A DNA stretch of 64,000 nt from Nocardioides sp. BGMRC 2183 (lineage in GTDB: Bacteria > Actinomycetota > Actinomycetes > Propionibacteriales > Nocardioidaceae): positions 1 to 64,000 of the forward strand of contig VSSA01000021.1 in the NCBI GenBank assembly GCA_008123405.1, read 5' to 3'. How positions within the stretch are numbered: the stretch's first letter is position 1; the number at the start of each line of letters is the position of its first letter. Made by a program: the position numbers and the translations under genes. The notes below the pieces were generated by a model. It ran no database searches. It had not been told where the DNA came from and saw nothing but the letters and a program-made list of their open reading frames with translations. Below, piece after piece: positions 48,367-56,524 of the stretch.

Positions 48367-49542
48367 TCAGAACCGGTTGCTGGGGGTGAGGCCGAGTTGC
48401 ATCCCGGCCAGGCCGCGGCCGCGTCCGCCGAGTCGCTCGGCGATCTCGTTGAGCGCCACGGCGCCAGGGGCGGTCGGGTCGGCGTCGACGATCGGCTTGC
48501 CGGCGTCGCCGCCCTCGCGCAGGGAGAGGTCGAGGGGGATCCGGCCCAGCAGCGGTACGTCGTACCCGAAGCGACCCGAGAGCGTCTCCGCGACCCGGTC
48601 GCCACCGCCGCTGCCGAAGACCTCCAGGCGGTGGTCCTTGCCCTCCTCGGTGCAGTGCGGGCACGGGAGGTAGCTCATGTTCTCGACCACGCCGACGACC
48701 CGCTGGTGCATCATCGAGGCCATCGTGCCGGCGCGCTCGGCGACCTCGGCTGCGGCCTCCTGCGGGGTGGTGACCACGACCACCTCGGCGCCGGGCAGAT
48801 GCTGACCCATCGAGATGGCGATGTCGCCGGTGCCCGGCGGCAGGTCGAGCAGCAGGACGTCGAGGTCACCCCAGTAGACATCGGCGAGCATCTGGACCAG
48901 GGCACGGTCCAGCATCGGGCCGCGCCACGCGACGACCTGGTCCCGGCGCGGCTTGAGCATCCCGATTGAGATCACCGAGATGCCCGAGGAGGTCGGGACC
49001 GGCATGATCAGGTCGTCCACCTGGGTCGGCTGGGAGTCGGCGATCCCCAGCATGGCCGGCACGGAGTGGCCGTAGATGTCGGCATCGACGATGCCCACCT
49101 TGCGACCGGCCTTGGCCAGCGCGAGGGCGAGATTGACGGTGACCGACGACTTGCCGACGCCGCCCTTGCCGGAGGCGATCGCGAACACCTTGGTCAGCGA
49201 GCCCGGCTGGGCGAACGGGATCTCCCGCTGTGCCTGGCCGCCGCGCAACTGTTCGTGCAGGCCGGAGCGCTGTTCCGCGGTCATCACGCCGAGGTCGATC
49301 CGGACACTGCTGACGCCGTCCAGTGCGCTGACCGCGGCGGTCACGTCACGGTTGATGGTGTCCTTGAGCGGACAACCGGCCACGGTCAGCAGGACCCGGA
49401 CGTCGACGACGCCGTCCTCGCGAACCTCCACGGTGTCCACCATCCCCAGCTCGGTGATGGGGCGCTTGATCTCGGGGTCGTTCACCGAGGCGAGGGCCTC
49501 GGTGACCTGCTCGACGGTCGGGACTGCGCTGGACGTACTCAC
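48367..49542 (-). CDS. Mrp/ApbC iron-sulfur cluster carrier ATPase
   Basis: A 391-residue P-loop protein with an N-terminal MIP18/DUF59 domain (about 10-90, with VAGCPLKDTI) and an ATPase domain with deviant Walker A GKGGVGKSS (about 124-132). LDLPPGTGDIAISM and the cluster-binding CPHC (about 291-294) complete the family pattern. It assembles or carries Fe-S clusters. GTG 49542 lies 7 nt from TAGACT (49550-49555), which falls inside the end of the DUF1003 gene; VRVSTS from 49548 is an alternative. Confidence 0.9.
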   Translation of the reverse strand: MSTSSAVPTVEQVTEALASVNDPEIKRPITELGMVDTVEVREDGVVDVRVLLTVAGCPLKDTINRDVTAAVSALDGVSSVRIDLGVMTAEQRSGLHEQLRGGQAQREIPFAQPGSLTKVFAIASGKGGVGKSSVTVNLALALAKAGRKVGIVDADIYGHSVPAMLGIADSQPTQVDDLIMPVPTSSGISVISIGMLKPRRDQVVAWRGPMLDRALVQMLADVYWGDLDVLLLDLPPGTGDIAISMGQHLPGAEVVVVTTPQEAAAEVAERAGTMASMMHQRVVGVVENMSYLPCPHCTEEGKDHRLEVFGSGGGDRVAETLSGRFGYDVPLLGRIPLDLSLREGGDAGKPIVDADPTAPGAVALNEIAERLGGRGRGLAGMQLGLTPSNRF

Positions 49543-49552
49543 ACGCACGAGT

Positions 49553-50152
49553 CTAGGAGGTTGATGGTGCCGGTCCTGCGTCGCCGTCGTCGTGAGACGC
49601 CGCACCCGGACCGCCGGTCGCCTCGGAGCCCCGTTGCTCGGCCCTGTCGTCGAGCTCGGCGAGCAGCGAGCGGAGCTCGGAGCGCACGTAATCACGGGTG
49701 GCGACCTCGCCCACCGCCATCCGCAGCGAGGCCACCTCGCGGGCGAGGAACTCCATGTCGGCATGGGCCAAGGCGTCGGCCTGCCGGTCCTGCTCGGCGA
49801 TCACCCGATCGCGTGCCTCCTGCCGGTTCTGCGCCAGCAGGATCAAGGGGGCGGCGTAGGAGGCCTGCAGGCTGAGCATCAGGGTGAGGAAGATGAACGG
49901 GTAGTCGTCCCAGCGCGCCGGGCCGGGAGCGAGGAGGTTCCAGCCGATCCAGATCGCCACGAAGAGCGTCATGTAGATCAGGAACGTCGCGGTCCCCATG
50001 AAGCGGGCGAACTGCTCGGCGAAGACCCCGAAGGTGTCCGCGTTGTAGCTGGGTCGCCGCACCAGTTGGCGGCGTCCGGCGGTCGGGGTGTCCAACCGGT
50101 CGGAGGTCGCGCTCGGCCCCCCACCGGATCCGGTACGACGCGGCTCAGCCAT
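49553..50152 (-). CDS. DUF1003 membrane protein
   Basis: A 199-residue protein with two membrane helices (about 54-73, FLIYMTLFVAIWIGWNLL, and 84-106, FIFLTLMLSLQASYAAPLIL) and the DUF1003 signature around DDYPFIFLTLMLSLQASYAA and QNRQEARDR. The soluble C-terminus is helical. Function unknown. It overlaps the MgtE-like gene by 8 bp upstream, and the next gene is mrp; the same order is found around mrp in mycobacteria. Its end carries the mrp promoter. Confidence 0.88.
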   Translation of the reverse strand: MAEPRRTGSGGGPSATSDRLDTPTAGRRQLVRRPSYNADTFGVFAEQFARFMGTATFLIYMTLFVAIWIGWNLLAPGPARWDDYPFIFLTLMLSLQASYAAPLILLAQNRQEARDRVIAEQDRQADALAHADMEFLAREVASLRMAVGEVATRDYVRSELRSLLAELDDRAEQRGSEATGGPGAASHDDGDAGPAPSTS

Positions 50153-51434
50153 GGCGTGCCACGTTCTCAGCCCGTCCCGTCGGCCGATCCTCGGGACGCG
50201 GGCGGTCGCGCCAGCCGGCGGGCAGCATGTGGTCGAGCAGATCGTCCACGGTGACCGCGCCCAGCAGTCGCCCGTGCTCGTCGACGACGGGCGCGGCGAC
50301 CAGGTTGTAGGTGGCCAGGTAGCCGGCGACCTCGTCGATGCTCGCCTCCGGGCGGAGCGCCTCCAAGGCGTCGTCCATCGCTCCCGCCACCAGGGTGGAG
50401 GGAGGCTCTCGCAGCAGTCGTTGGATGTGGGCGACGCCGAGGAACTTCCCGGTCGGCGGCTCCAGCGGCTGGCGGCACACGTAGACCATCGCCGCCAGGG
50501 ACGGCGTGTGGTCGGGGTTGCGGACGTGGGCCAGCGCGTCCGCGATGGTGGCGTCCGGGCCGAGGATGACCGGCTCGGGCGTCATCATCGCGCCGGCGGT
50601 GTCTTCGACGTAGGACATCAGCCGCCGGACGTCCTCGGCCTCCTCGGGCTCCATCAGTCGCAGCAGGATCTCTTGCGTCTCGGGAGGCAGATCGGCCATC
50701 AGGTCCGCGGCGTCGTCGGCCGACATCTCCTCGAGCACGTCGGCGGCGCGTTGGGAGTCGAGGCCTTCGAGGATCTCGACCTGGTCCTCCTCGGGCAGCT
50801 CCTCGAGCACGTCGGCGAGTCGCTCGTCGTCCAGCGCCAGCGCGACCGCCGTGCGTCGTTCGGGGGGCAGGTCGTGCAGGATGTTCGCCGCGTCGGCCGG
50901 CTTCATGTCGTTGAGCGCGGCGACCAGGTGCGTCGCCCCCTGGCCGTCCTCGGGCCGGCTGAGGCCGTCGACCTCGTCCCAGTCGACGACATGGCTCTGG
51001 CCGCGGCGACGCAGACCCTTGCCCGGCTCCCTGACGGCGACCCGGCTGAGCACCCAGTCGCCGCGGGTTCGTGCCGGCTCCATCGCCACGTCGTAGACGG
51101 TGCCGGTGACCCCGGACGGCGTGATCGTCACCGTCCGGTCCAGCATCTGCCCGATCACCAGGGTCTCGGTCGAGCGCTGCTCGAAACGGCGCATGTTGAG
51201 CAGGCCGGTCGTATAGACCTGACCGGAGTCGATGTTGGTCACCCGCGTCATCGGCACGAAGATCCGGCGTCGGCCGAAGACCTCGGCCACGATGCCGAGC
51301 ACCCGCGGTCGGATCGCCTCGCTGCGCACGGTGACGACGAGGTCGCGGACCTTGCCGACCTGGTCCCCCTGCGGGTCGAAGATCGGCAGGCCCACCAGCC
51401 GGGCGGCGTAGACACGCGACGGGGTGACACTCAC
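50145..51434 (-). CDS. Soluble MgtE_N/CBS protein with PRC-barrel-like N-terminus
   Basis: A 429-residue protein. The N-terminal part is PRC-barrel-like (about 10-90, YAARLVGLPIFDPQGDQVGK and following) with a second such segment near 100-160; MgtE_N helical repeats follow (about 180-290, MKPADAANILHDLPPERRTA, LEELPEEDQVEILEGL), then two CBS domains (about 290-410). The membrane pore domain of MgtE Mg2+ channels is absent, so this is a sensor or regulator rather than a transporter. GTG 51434 has TAGCGT (51441-51446) 6 nt upstream. It overlaps the DUF1003 gene. Confidence 0.82.
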   Translation of the reverse strand: MSVTPSRVYAARLVGLPIFDPQGDQVGKVRDLVVTVRSEAIRPRVLGIVAEVFGRRRIFVPMTRVTNIDSGQVYTTGLLNMRRFEQRSTETLVIGQMLDRTVTITPSGVTGTVYDVAMEPARTRGDWVLSRVAVREPGKGLRRRGQSHVVDWDEVDGLSRPEDGQGATHLVAALNDMKPADAANILHDLPPERRTAVALALDDERLADVLEELPEEDQVEILEGLDSQRAADVLEEMSADDAADLMADLPPETQEILLRLMEPEEAEDVRRLMSYVEDTAGAMMTPEPVILGPDATIADALAHVRNPDHTPSLAAMVYVCRQPLEPPTGKFLGVAHIQRLLREPPSTLVAGAMDDALEALRPEASIDEVAGYLATYNLVAAPVVDEHGRLLGAVTVDDLLDHMLPAGWRDRPRPEDRPTGRAENVARHG

Positions 51435-51511
51435 ACCGGCACGCTATCGGTTCGAGCGCCGGGATCCCGACAACCGCGACTCTGGTTCAGAGGCATTACG
51501 ATCCGGTGCCC

Positions 51512-53083
51512 ATGGAGAGGGAGTGGCGCCCGGTCGTGCCGCACCGGCTTGCGCGGAGACTGGGTGCGCGGCTCCGGGTCCGCGCGGTCGACCTCGACGG
51601 GCTCGAACTCACCGTGCGGGGGCCGGACCGCGTGGTCGACGTGCTCTTCGATGGCCGCCGGATCTGGTCGTTCTGGGTGGTCCGCGACACCCACGGGCAG
51701 TTCGGGCTCCGCCGTCGGGTGGCGTGGCCCGACCGGATGCTGCGTTTTCTGGACGGGCGCAGTCGGGTCGAGATCGTCGAGCACGTCACCGGTGTTCGGC
51801 TCTTCGAGCGGGAGGTCGCCTTCACCGACGCCGACCGGCGAGTCGCGTTCCGCAACCCCCGCGGGCTGGAGATCAGCCTGGACAAGTCGGGCCGGTTCAG
51901 CCCCACCTTCTCCGGCCGGGGCGACCAGGTCGCCTCCCTGCTGGATGCGATGGAGGAGGTCGTCGCGGCACTCGCAGAGCTCGGGGTGACCGCGTTCCCG
52001 GCCTGGGGAACGCTGCTGGGGGCGGTGCGGGAGCAGGGGCTGCTGGGCCACGACTCGGATGCGGACCTGGCCTACCTGTCGTCGTACCAGGTGCCGGTGG
52101 ATGTGGCGCGGGAGTCCTTCCGGCTGCAGCGCGCCCTCAACGCGCGAGGATTCAGTACCTACCGCTACAGCGGTGCGGCGTTCCGGATCCAAGTCACCGA
52201 GAGTGACGGCGCGACTCGTGGCCTCGACCTCTTCGCCGCCTTCTTCGATCACGACCGGCTCTACGTGATGGGCGAGGTCGGTGCCGACTACCGACGGGAG
52301 TGGCTCTGGCCGCTCTCGACGTGTCGGATCGCGGACCGTGAGTTCGCGGCGCCGGCGCGTCCGGAGAAGCTGCTCGAAGCCAGTTACGGGCTGGGGTGGC
52401 GGGTGCCCGACCCGGCCTTCAAATTCACCACGCCGCGGGACGTCACGCGACGGCTGGACGCCTGGTTCCGCGGTACGGCGCCGCACCGCGCGGACTGGGA
52501 GCGAGCGCTCGCCGGACGTCCGCGGTTGCGGACCGGTCCCTCGGCGCTAGCCCGGCTGGTGCACAGCGAGGTCCCGGCGGGGGTGACGGTCCTCGATATC
52601 GGGGTGGGTCACGGTCGCGACGCCTGGTGGTGGGCGCGTCAGGGGCGCGCGGTGATCGGCTACGACTACGTCCCGCGGGCAGCCGCGACAGCGCTGCAGC
52701 AGGCCGAGGAAGCCGGGCACCCCCTGACGCTGCGCTCCCTGAACCTGACCGAGCTGCGGTCGGTCCTCGGCGAGGGCGCCTGGATCAGCCGCCGGCCCGG
52801 TCCTCGGGTCGTCGTGGCCCGGCATCTGCTCGACGCGACCACGGCCACCGGTCGCGACCACCTGGCCCGGTTCGCCTCGATGGCGCTACGCCGCGGCGGT
52901 CGTCTCTATGCTGACTTCGCCCTCGAGACACCGACCGATGCGGCCGGGTCGAGGGCGGGTCTGGATGCCGACGAGGTGGCCTCGTTGCTCGAGGAGCACG
53001 GTGGCAGGGTGCTCTCGACGGCGACCGTCGCCGACGGCGACACCGCGGGGCCGGTGGCCCGACTGACCGCAGAGTGGAGATGA
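51512..53083 (+). CDS. LicD-like nucleotidyltransferase fused to a methyltransferase
   Basis: A 523-residue protein in three parts. Residues about 1-140 form an unrecognised beta-rich domain. Residues about 150-320 resemble LicD-type transferases: FPAWGTLLGAVREQGLLGHD then SDADLAYLS, the GxLLGAxR...HDxDxD pattern that moves phospho-choline-like groups onto glycans. Residues about 345-523 form a class I SAM methyltransferase with LDIGVGHGRDAWWWARQG (about 360-377). It opens the sulfotransferase region, so a cell-surface glycan role is likely. TACGAT (51497-51502) precedes ATG 51512 by 9 nt; GTG 51506 is possible. Confidence 0.7.
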   Translation: MEREWRPVVPHRLARRLGARLRVRAVDLDGLELTVRGPDRVVDVLFDGRRIWSFWVVRDTHGQFGLRRRVAWPDRMLRFLDGRSRVEIVEHVTGVRLFEREVAFTDADRRVAFRNPRGLEISLDKSGRFSPTFSGRGDQVASLLDAMEEVVAALAELGVTAFPAWGTLLGAVREQGLLGHDSDADLAYLSSYQVPVDVARESFRLQRALNARGFSTYRYSGAAFRIQVTESDGATRGLDLFAAFFDHDRLYVMGEVGADYRREWLWPLSTCRIADREFAAPARPEKLLEASYGLGWRVPDPAFKFTTPRDVTRRLDAWFRGTAPHRADWERALAGRPRLRTGPSALARLVHSEVPAGVTVLDIGVGHGRDAWWWARQGRAVIGYDYVPRAAATALQQAEEAGHPLTLRSLNLTELRSVLGEGAWISRRPGPRVVVARHLLDATTATGRDHLARFASMALRRGGRLYADFALETPTDAAGSRAGLDADEVASLLEEHGGRVLSTATVADGDTAGPVARLTAEWR

Positions 53084-53090
53084 CGCACAG

Positions 53091-53294
53091 ATGAACCCGA
53101 TGCCGTCCAGCAGGCGGGTGCGCGACCTGGAGGAGCGCGTCGCCCAACTGGAGAGCGAGATCGCCGAGCTGCGCCGTCACCACCTACGGGTCGCCGAGCT
53201 CGCGGACGTGATGACCGAGCTGGTCCTCCCGCTGGCCGACCGCGATCCGGACCGGGTCGAGCGGGCGATCGCGGCCTTCAACGCGAGTCTCTGA
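53091..53294 (+). CDS. Small coiled-coil protein paired with a sulfotransferase
   Basis: A 67-residue protein. Residues about 8-30 form a heptad-rich coiled coil (RRVRDLEERVAQLESEIAEL), followed by a short amphipathic helix. The composition is strongly charged, without cysteine. It starts 7 nt after the methyltransferase fusion and its stop overlaps the sulfotransferase ATG (TGATG). It may be an oligomerisation partner for the neighbouring enzymes; resemblance to DUF6752-type proteins is possible but not certain. Confidence 0.65.
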   Translation: MNPMPSSRRVRDLEERVAQLESEIAELRRHHLRVAELADVMTELVLPLADRDPDRVERAIAAFNASL

Positions 53295-54364
53295 TGGCCG
53301 ATCGGGTCTACGTCCACATCGGGCTGCCGAAGACGGCGACCACCTACCTGCAGACCATCGCCTGGGCAGCGCGCGACCAGCTGCGCGGCGACGGGGTGCT
53401 GCTGCCCGGACGTGAGCGGCGCGACCACCTCTGGTCCAGCCGCGTGGTCCGGGAGGAGGGCGGCGCCCGCGACACCGACCGCGAGTTCGCGGCGTGGGAA
53501 CGGGTGCGGACCGAGCTCGCCGCCTGGTCCGGCGTCGGCCTGGTCTCACACGAGTTCTTCGCCGCCGCCGCGGTGCACCAGGCCCAACGGATGGTCGAGG
53601 CGCTCGCACCCGCCGAGGTGCACCTCGTGGTGACCGCCCGCGAGCCGCTCGGACTGTTCACCGCCAGCTGGCAGGAGAGCCTGAAGAACCGCAGCACCAC
53701 GCCGATGGCCGACTACGGCCGCGACGTCTCCTCCCGGCCCACCGACATCTGGAACTGGCGCACCCTCGACCTGCGCCTGGTGCTGGAGCGCTGGTCACAG
53801 GCGGTGCCGCACGAGCGGATCCATGTCCTGCCGTTGGACCGGACCGCTGCGCGCGAGGAGATCTGGCACCGCTTCGCCGCCCTGCTCGGCATCGACGGTG
53901 CCGCTTACGACACCTCGATGTCCTTCCCGAACGAGTCGATGGGGGTGGTGGAGGCCGAGCTGCTGCGCCGGGTCAACGGCAACCTCGACAACTTCTCCAG
54001 GGCCGTCGACAAGGGGGTCTACATCCGCACGTTCCTCGCCGACGAGCGGCTCGTGACCCGGCAGGGGGAGAAGTTCTGGCCGGCCGAGGACCAGGTCGCC
54101 GACTGCCGCGCCCGCGGCGAGGCGCTGGTCGAGTACCTCGCAGCCCACCCGGTCGACGTCGTCGGTGACGTCGAGCACCTGCGGGTGCCCGCCGAGCTCC
54201 CCGCGCGCCGTACCCCCGACAGCGTCACCGACGCCGAGGTCGCCGACGCAGCGGCCGAGCTGGTGGCGGTCCTGCTCGATGACGTGCGCACGTTGCGTCG
54301 GGAGACTCGGTCGGCCCCCGGCCCCCAGCGCCCCCGTCGGGGTTGGCGTCGGCGCCGAGGCTGA
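53294..54364 (+). CDS. Sulfotransferase family protein (1)
   Basis: A 356-residue P-loop-like transferase. The PAPS 5'-phosphosulfate loop is VHIGLPKTATTYLQ (about 6-19). A VTAREP segment near residue 115 and SWQESLKNRST match the 3'-phosphate-binding region, and FPNESMGVVEAELLRRVN is shared with the other copies in this region. It would transfer sulfate from PAPS to a carbohydrate or lipid hydroxyl. No signal peptide; cytoplasmic. The C-terminus is very Arg-rich. ATG 53294 overlaps the preceding stop codon. Confidence 0.8.
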   Translation: MADRVYVHIGLPKTATTYLQTIAWAARDQLRGDGVLLPGRERRDHLWSSRVVREEGGARDTDREFAAWERVRTELAAWSGVGLVSHEFFAAAAVHQAQRMVEALAPAEVHLVVTAREPLGLFTASWQESLKNRSTTPMADYGRDVSSRPTDIWNWRTLDLRLVLERWSQAVPHERIHVLPLDRTAAREEIWHRFAALLGIDGAAYDTSMSFPNESMGVVEAELLRRVNGNLDNFSRAVDKGVYIRTFLADERLVTRQGEKFWPAEDQVADCRARGEALVEYLAAHPVDVVGDVEHLRVPAELPARRTPDSVTDAEVADAAAELVAVLLDDVRTLRRETRSAPGPQRPRRGWRRRRG

Positions 54365-54428
54365 CCCGCGGCGTGGCGAGCGGCGCGGGAGGCGGATCGG
54401 TTCGCGCTCGGCACGTATCATCTGCCGC

Positions 54429-54836
54429 ATGCAGCATGGGGCGCGGATCAGTTGGCGAGGGCGTGGTGCCCTGGTGCTCGCACTCGCCGGCGTGATCGCG
54501 CTGGGCGGGTGCGGCGAGGAGGGGTCCTCCGACGCCGACGAGGCCACCGACCCGTCGAGTGCGACGACCAGCGCGTCGGTCGACGTACCGGCGAACGCGC
54601 CGCAATGTGCCGACATCTGGTACGACGGCGGCGAGCTGCCGCGGGTCTACCGAGGCTGTGTCGACGACGAGGGCGCTTACGTCGAGCGCGACTTCATCGG
54701 CTGCTCCTCGGGGCAGCGGCTGGTCCTCTTCGACGACCGGTTCTATGCGTTCGAGGGCGGCACGGTGTTCGACGTGGGTTCGCCGCTCGAGGACTCAGAC
54801 GATTATCGTTCGGTCACCAGGCGTTGCGCGGCGTGA
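54429..54836 (+). CDS. Small lipoprotein, uncharacterised
   Basis: A 135-residue lipoprotein: a basic start, a hydrophobic core and lipobox LGGC (Cys about 27), then an Asp/Ser/Thr-rich linker and a small domain with four cysteines (APQCADIWYDGG, YRGCVDDEGAY, FIGCSSGQRLVLF, RRCAA) probably forming two disulfides. No family recognised. ATG 54429 has TATCAT (54416-54421) 7 nt upstream, so it is probably leaderless. It sits between a sulfotransferase and a secreted PLD-like gene. Confidence 0.7.
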   Translation: MQHGARISWRGRGALVLALAGVIALGGCGEEGSSDADEATDPSSATTSASVDVPANAPQCADIWYDGGELPRVYRGCVDDEGAYVERDFIGCSSGQRLVLFDDRFYAFEGGTVFDVGSPLEDSDDYRSVTRRCAA

Positions 54837-54923
54837 TCTCGGACTGACTGCCCAGCCGTCCCAACGCCTCGCGGGCCGCAGCGCTCGCCGTGGTGCCACC
54901 AAGTATCGAGGGGATCTTCAGCT

Positions 54924-56303
54924 ATGTACGTCAATCGGTTGTTCGGGGCCGTGCTCGCGGCGGCAGCGTTGGTGATCAGCCTGCTGGTCCCGGCGTCCGC
55001 GGCCAGTGCCGCGCCCACGCCGGCGCCGACGCCCACGTCGTCCGTCTCGCCGGATCCGGCGACCTCGCCGGTCTCCGCCCGCAAGGCTGCTCGGTACACG
55101 CCGAAGGCGGGGATCACCGTGAACAGCCCGGTCGGCAGCGCGGGGGCTCGCAACGCGATCTTCAACAAGATCATGAAGAGCATCAACGCCACGCCGAAGG
55201 GCCAGGAGATCATGATCTTCTCCTGGAACTTCCTCACCTCGGCGGGCCGCAAGGCGCTGCTGCGGGCGCAGAAGCGCGGCGTCCGGGTGCGCCTGCTGAT
55301 GGACTCCAACAACGTCGACCGCAACGTCAACAACATCCAGTTCAAGGCGCTGCGCAACCAGCTCAAGCGCAACAACAAGGGCCGCCCGAAGCACCGTCGG
55401 AGCTGGGCCCGCGTCTGCCAGGGCACCTGCCGCGGCACCAAGGGCGGCGCACACTCGAAGTTCTTCATGTTCTCCCGGGCCGGCAAGGCCCGGAAGGTCG
55501 TGATCCAGGGCTCGGCGAACTTCACCGTGGCCTCGACCAACAACCAGTGGAACGACGTGCTCACACACGCCGGTCACGACGGCGTGTGGAAGGTCTACCG
55601 CAAGGTCTTCCTCGAGGCGGCGCGGGACAAGAAGGCGAAGCGCATGTATGTGCGCAAGAACTTCAAGAATTTCTCGGTCATCCACTTCCCGAACCGGGGG
55701 AAGCGGGTCAAGGACCCGGTCATGCAGGTGATGAACAACATCCGCTGCAAGGGCGCGAAGAACACCGGCAACGGGCGCACCGTGGTCCGGATCTCGCCGG
55801 ACGTGCTGCGCACCGACCGTGGGATGAAGCTGGCCAAGAAGATCCGCTCGCTGTGGAACGCCGGGTGCAACCTGATCGTCGGCTACACCGTGATCGGCAT
55901 CGACGTGGGTCGCTACCTGCGTGCGCCGGGCGGTCGCGGACCGGTCCCGCTGCGTCACATGGTGCAGGACCAGAACGGCGATGGCGAGTTCGACCTCTAC
56001 TTCCACATGAAGGTGATCACCGTCCGCGGCCACTACGGCAAGGACCGCACGGGCTTCGCCGTGCTCAACGGTTCGGCCAACTGGACGGGCGTGTCCAAGG
56101 TCAGCGACGAGAACGTCGGCATCTACCGCAAGCCGCGCTACGTGAAGCGCTACGAGGAGCACCTCAGCTACTGGTTCAACCGGCCGATGTTCACCTCCAC
56201 GCCGCTGATGTACGGCCGTGACGCCAACGCGGTCTACGAGAACGGTCGTCGCGTGGTCACCCGCGGCAACGTCAACCCGTTTGCGAACATCGAGATGGAC
56301 TGA
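54924..56303 (+). CDS. Secreted phospholipase D-like protein
   Basis: A 459-residue exported protein with signal peptide (about 1-30) and a Pro/Thr-rich spacer. There are two PLD-like halves: EIMIFSWNFLTSAGRKALLR with HSKFFMF and GSANFT (first H near 177), and FHMKVITVRGHYGKD with NGSANWTG (second H near 361). Each has the HxK and GS(A)N parts of the HKD motif, but the usual aspartate is not at its expected place in either. It probably cleaves a phosphodiester outside the cell; the substrate could be lipid or nucleic acid. A rho-independent terminator follows. Confidence 0.8.
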   Translation: MYVNRLFGAVLAAAALVISLLVPASAASAAPTPAPTPTSSVSPDPATSPVSARKAARYTPKAGITVNSPVGSAGARNAIFNKIMKSINATPKGQEIMIFSWNFLTSAGRKALLRAQKRGVRVRLLMDSNNVDRNVNNIQFKALRNQLKRNNKGRPKHRRSWARVCQGTCRGTKGGAHSKFFMFSRAGKARKVVIQGSANFTVASTNNQWNDVLTHAGHDGVWKVYRKVFLEAARDKKAKRMYVRKNFKNFSVIHFPNRGKRVKDPVMQVMNNIRCKGAKNTGNGRTVVRISPDVLRTDRGMKLAKKIRSLWNAGCNLIVGYTVIGIDVGRYLRAPGGRGPVPLRHMVQDQNGDGEFDLYFHMKVITVRGHYGKDRTGFAVLNGSANWTGVSKVSDENVGIYRKPRYVKRYEEHLSYWFNRPMFTSTPLMYGRDANAVYENGRRVVTRGNVNPFANIEMD

Positions 56304-56322
56304 CACCGCGACAGCGCCCCAG

Positions 56323-56375
56323 CGATGGCGCCGACCAGGCCTTCGGGCCGGGTCGGCGCCATCGCCATTTTTCCG
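56323..56375 (+). terminator. Rho-independent terminator after the PLD-like gene
   Basis: GCGATGGCGCCGACC pairs perfectly with its complement (56352-56366) over 15 bp; an inner GGCC-ttcg-GGCC tetraloop extends the stem. A T5 run (56369-56373) follows. It is the clearest intrinsic terminator in the window. Confidence 0.85.
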
Positions 56376-56412
56376 CGGTTCAGACCCGCGAGAGCGGAGT
56401 TTGTGCAGGTCA

Positions 56413-56432
56413 GAACTACAAAGGTGTAGTTC
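56413..56432. promoter_or_regulatory. Palindrome GAACTACA-N4-TGTAGTTC before the EEP/PLD fusion gene
   Basis: A perfect 8-bp inverted repeat with spacer AAGG, about 90 bp upstream of ATG 56525. A near copy occurs at 28011-28030 before the secreted CHAP gene. It is a candidate operator shared by the two exported-protein genes. Confidence 0.45.
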
Positions 56433-56524
56433 ATCGATTGTGTTGCGAGGGGCTGGTGAGCATGGTGTGATGCGTGTGATTTGGCGCGTCTGACGCGTCG
56501 CCGTCACCGACGAGGAGCTCCCCG

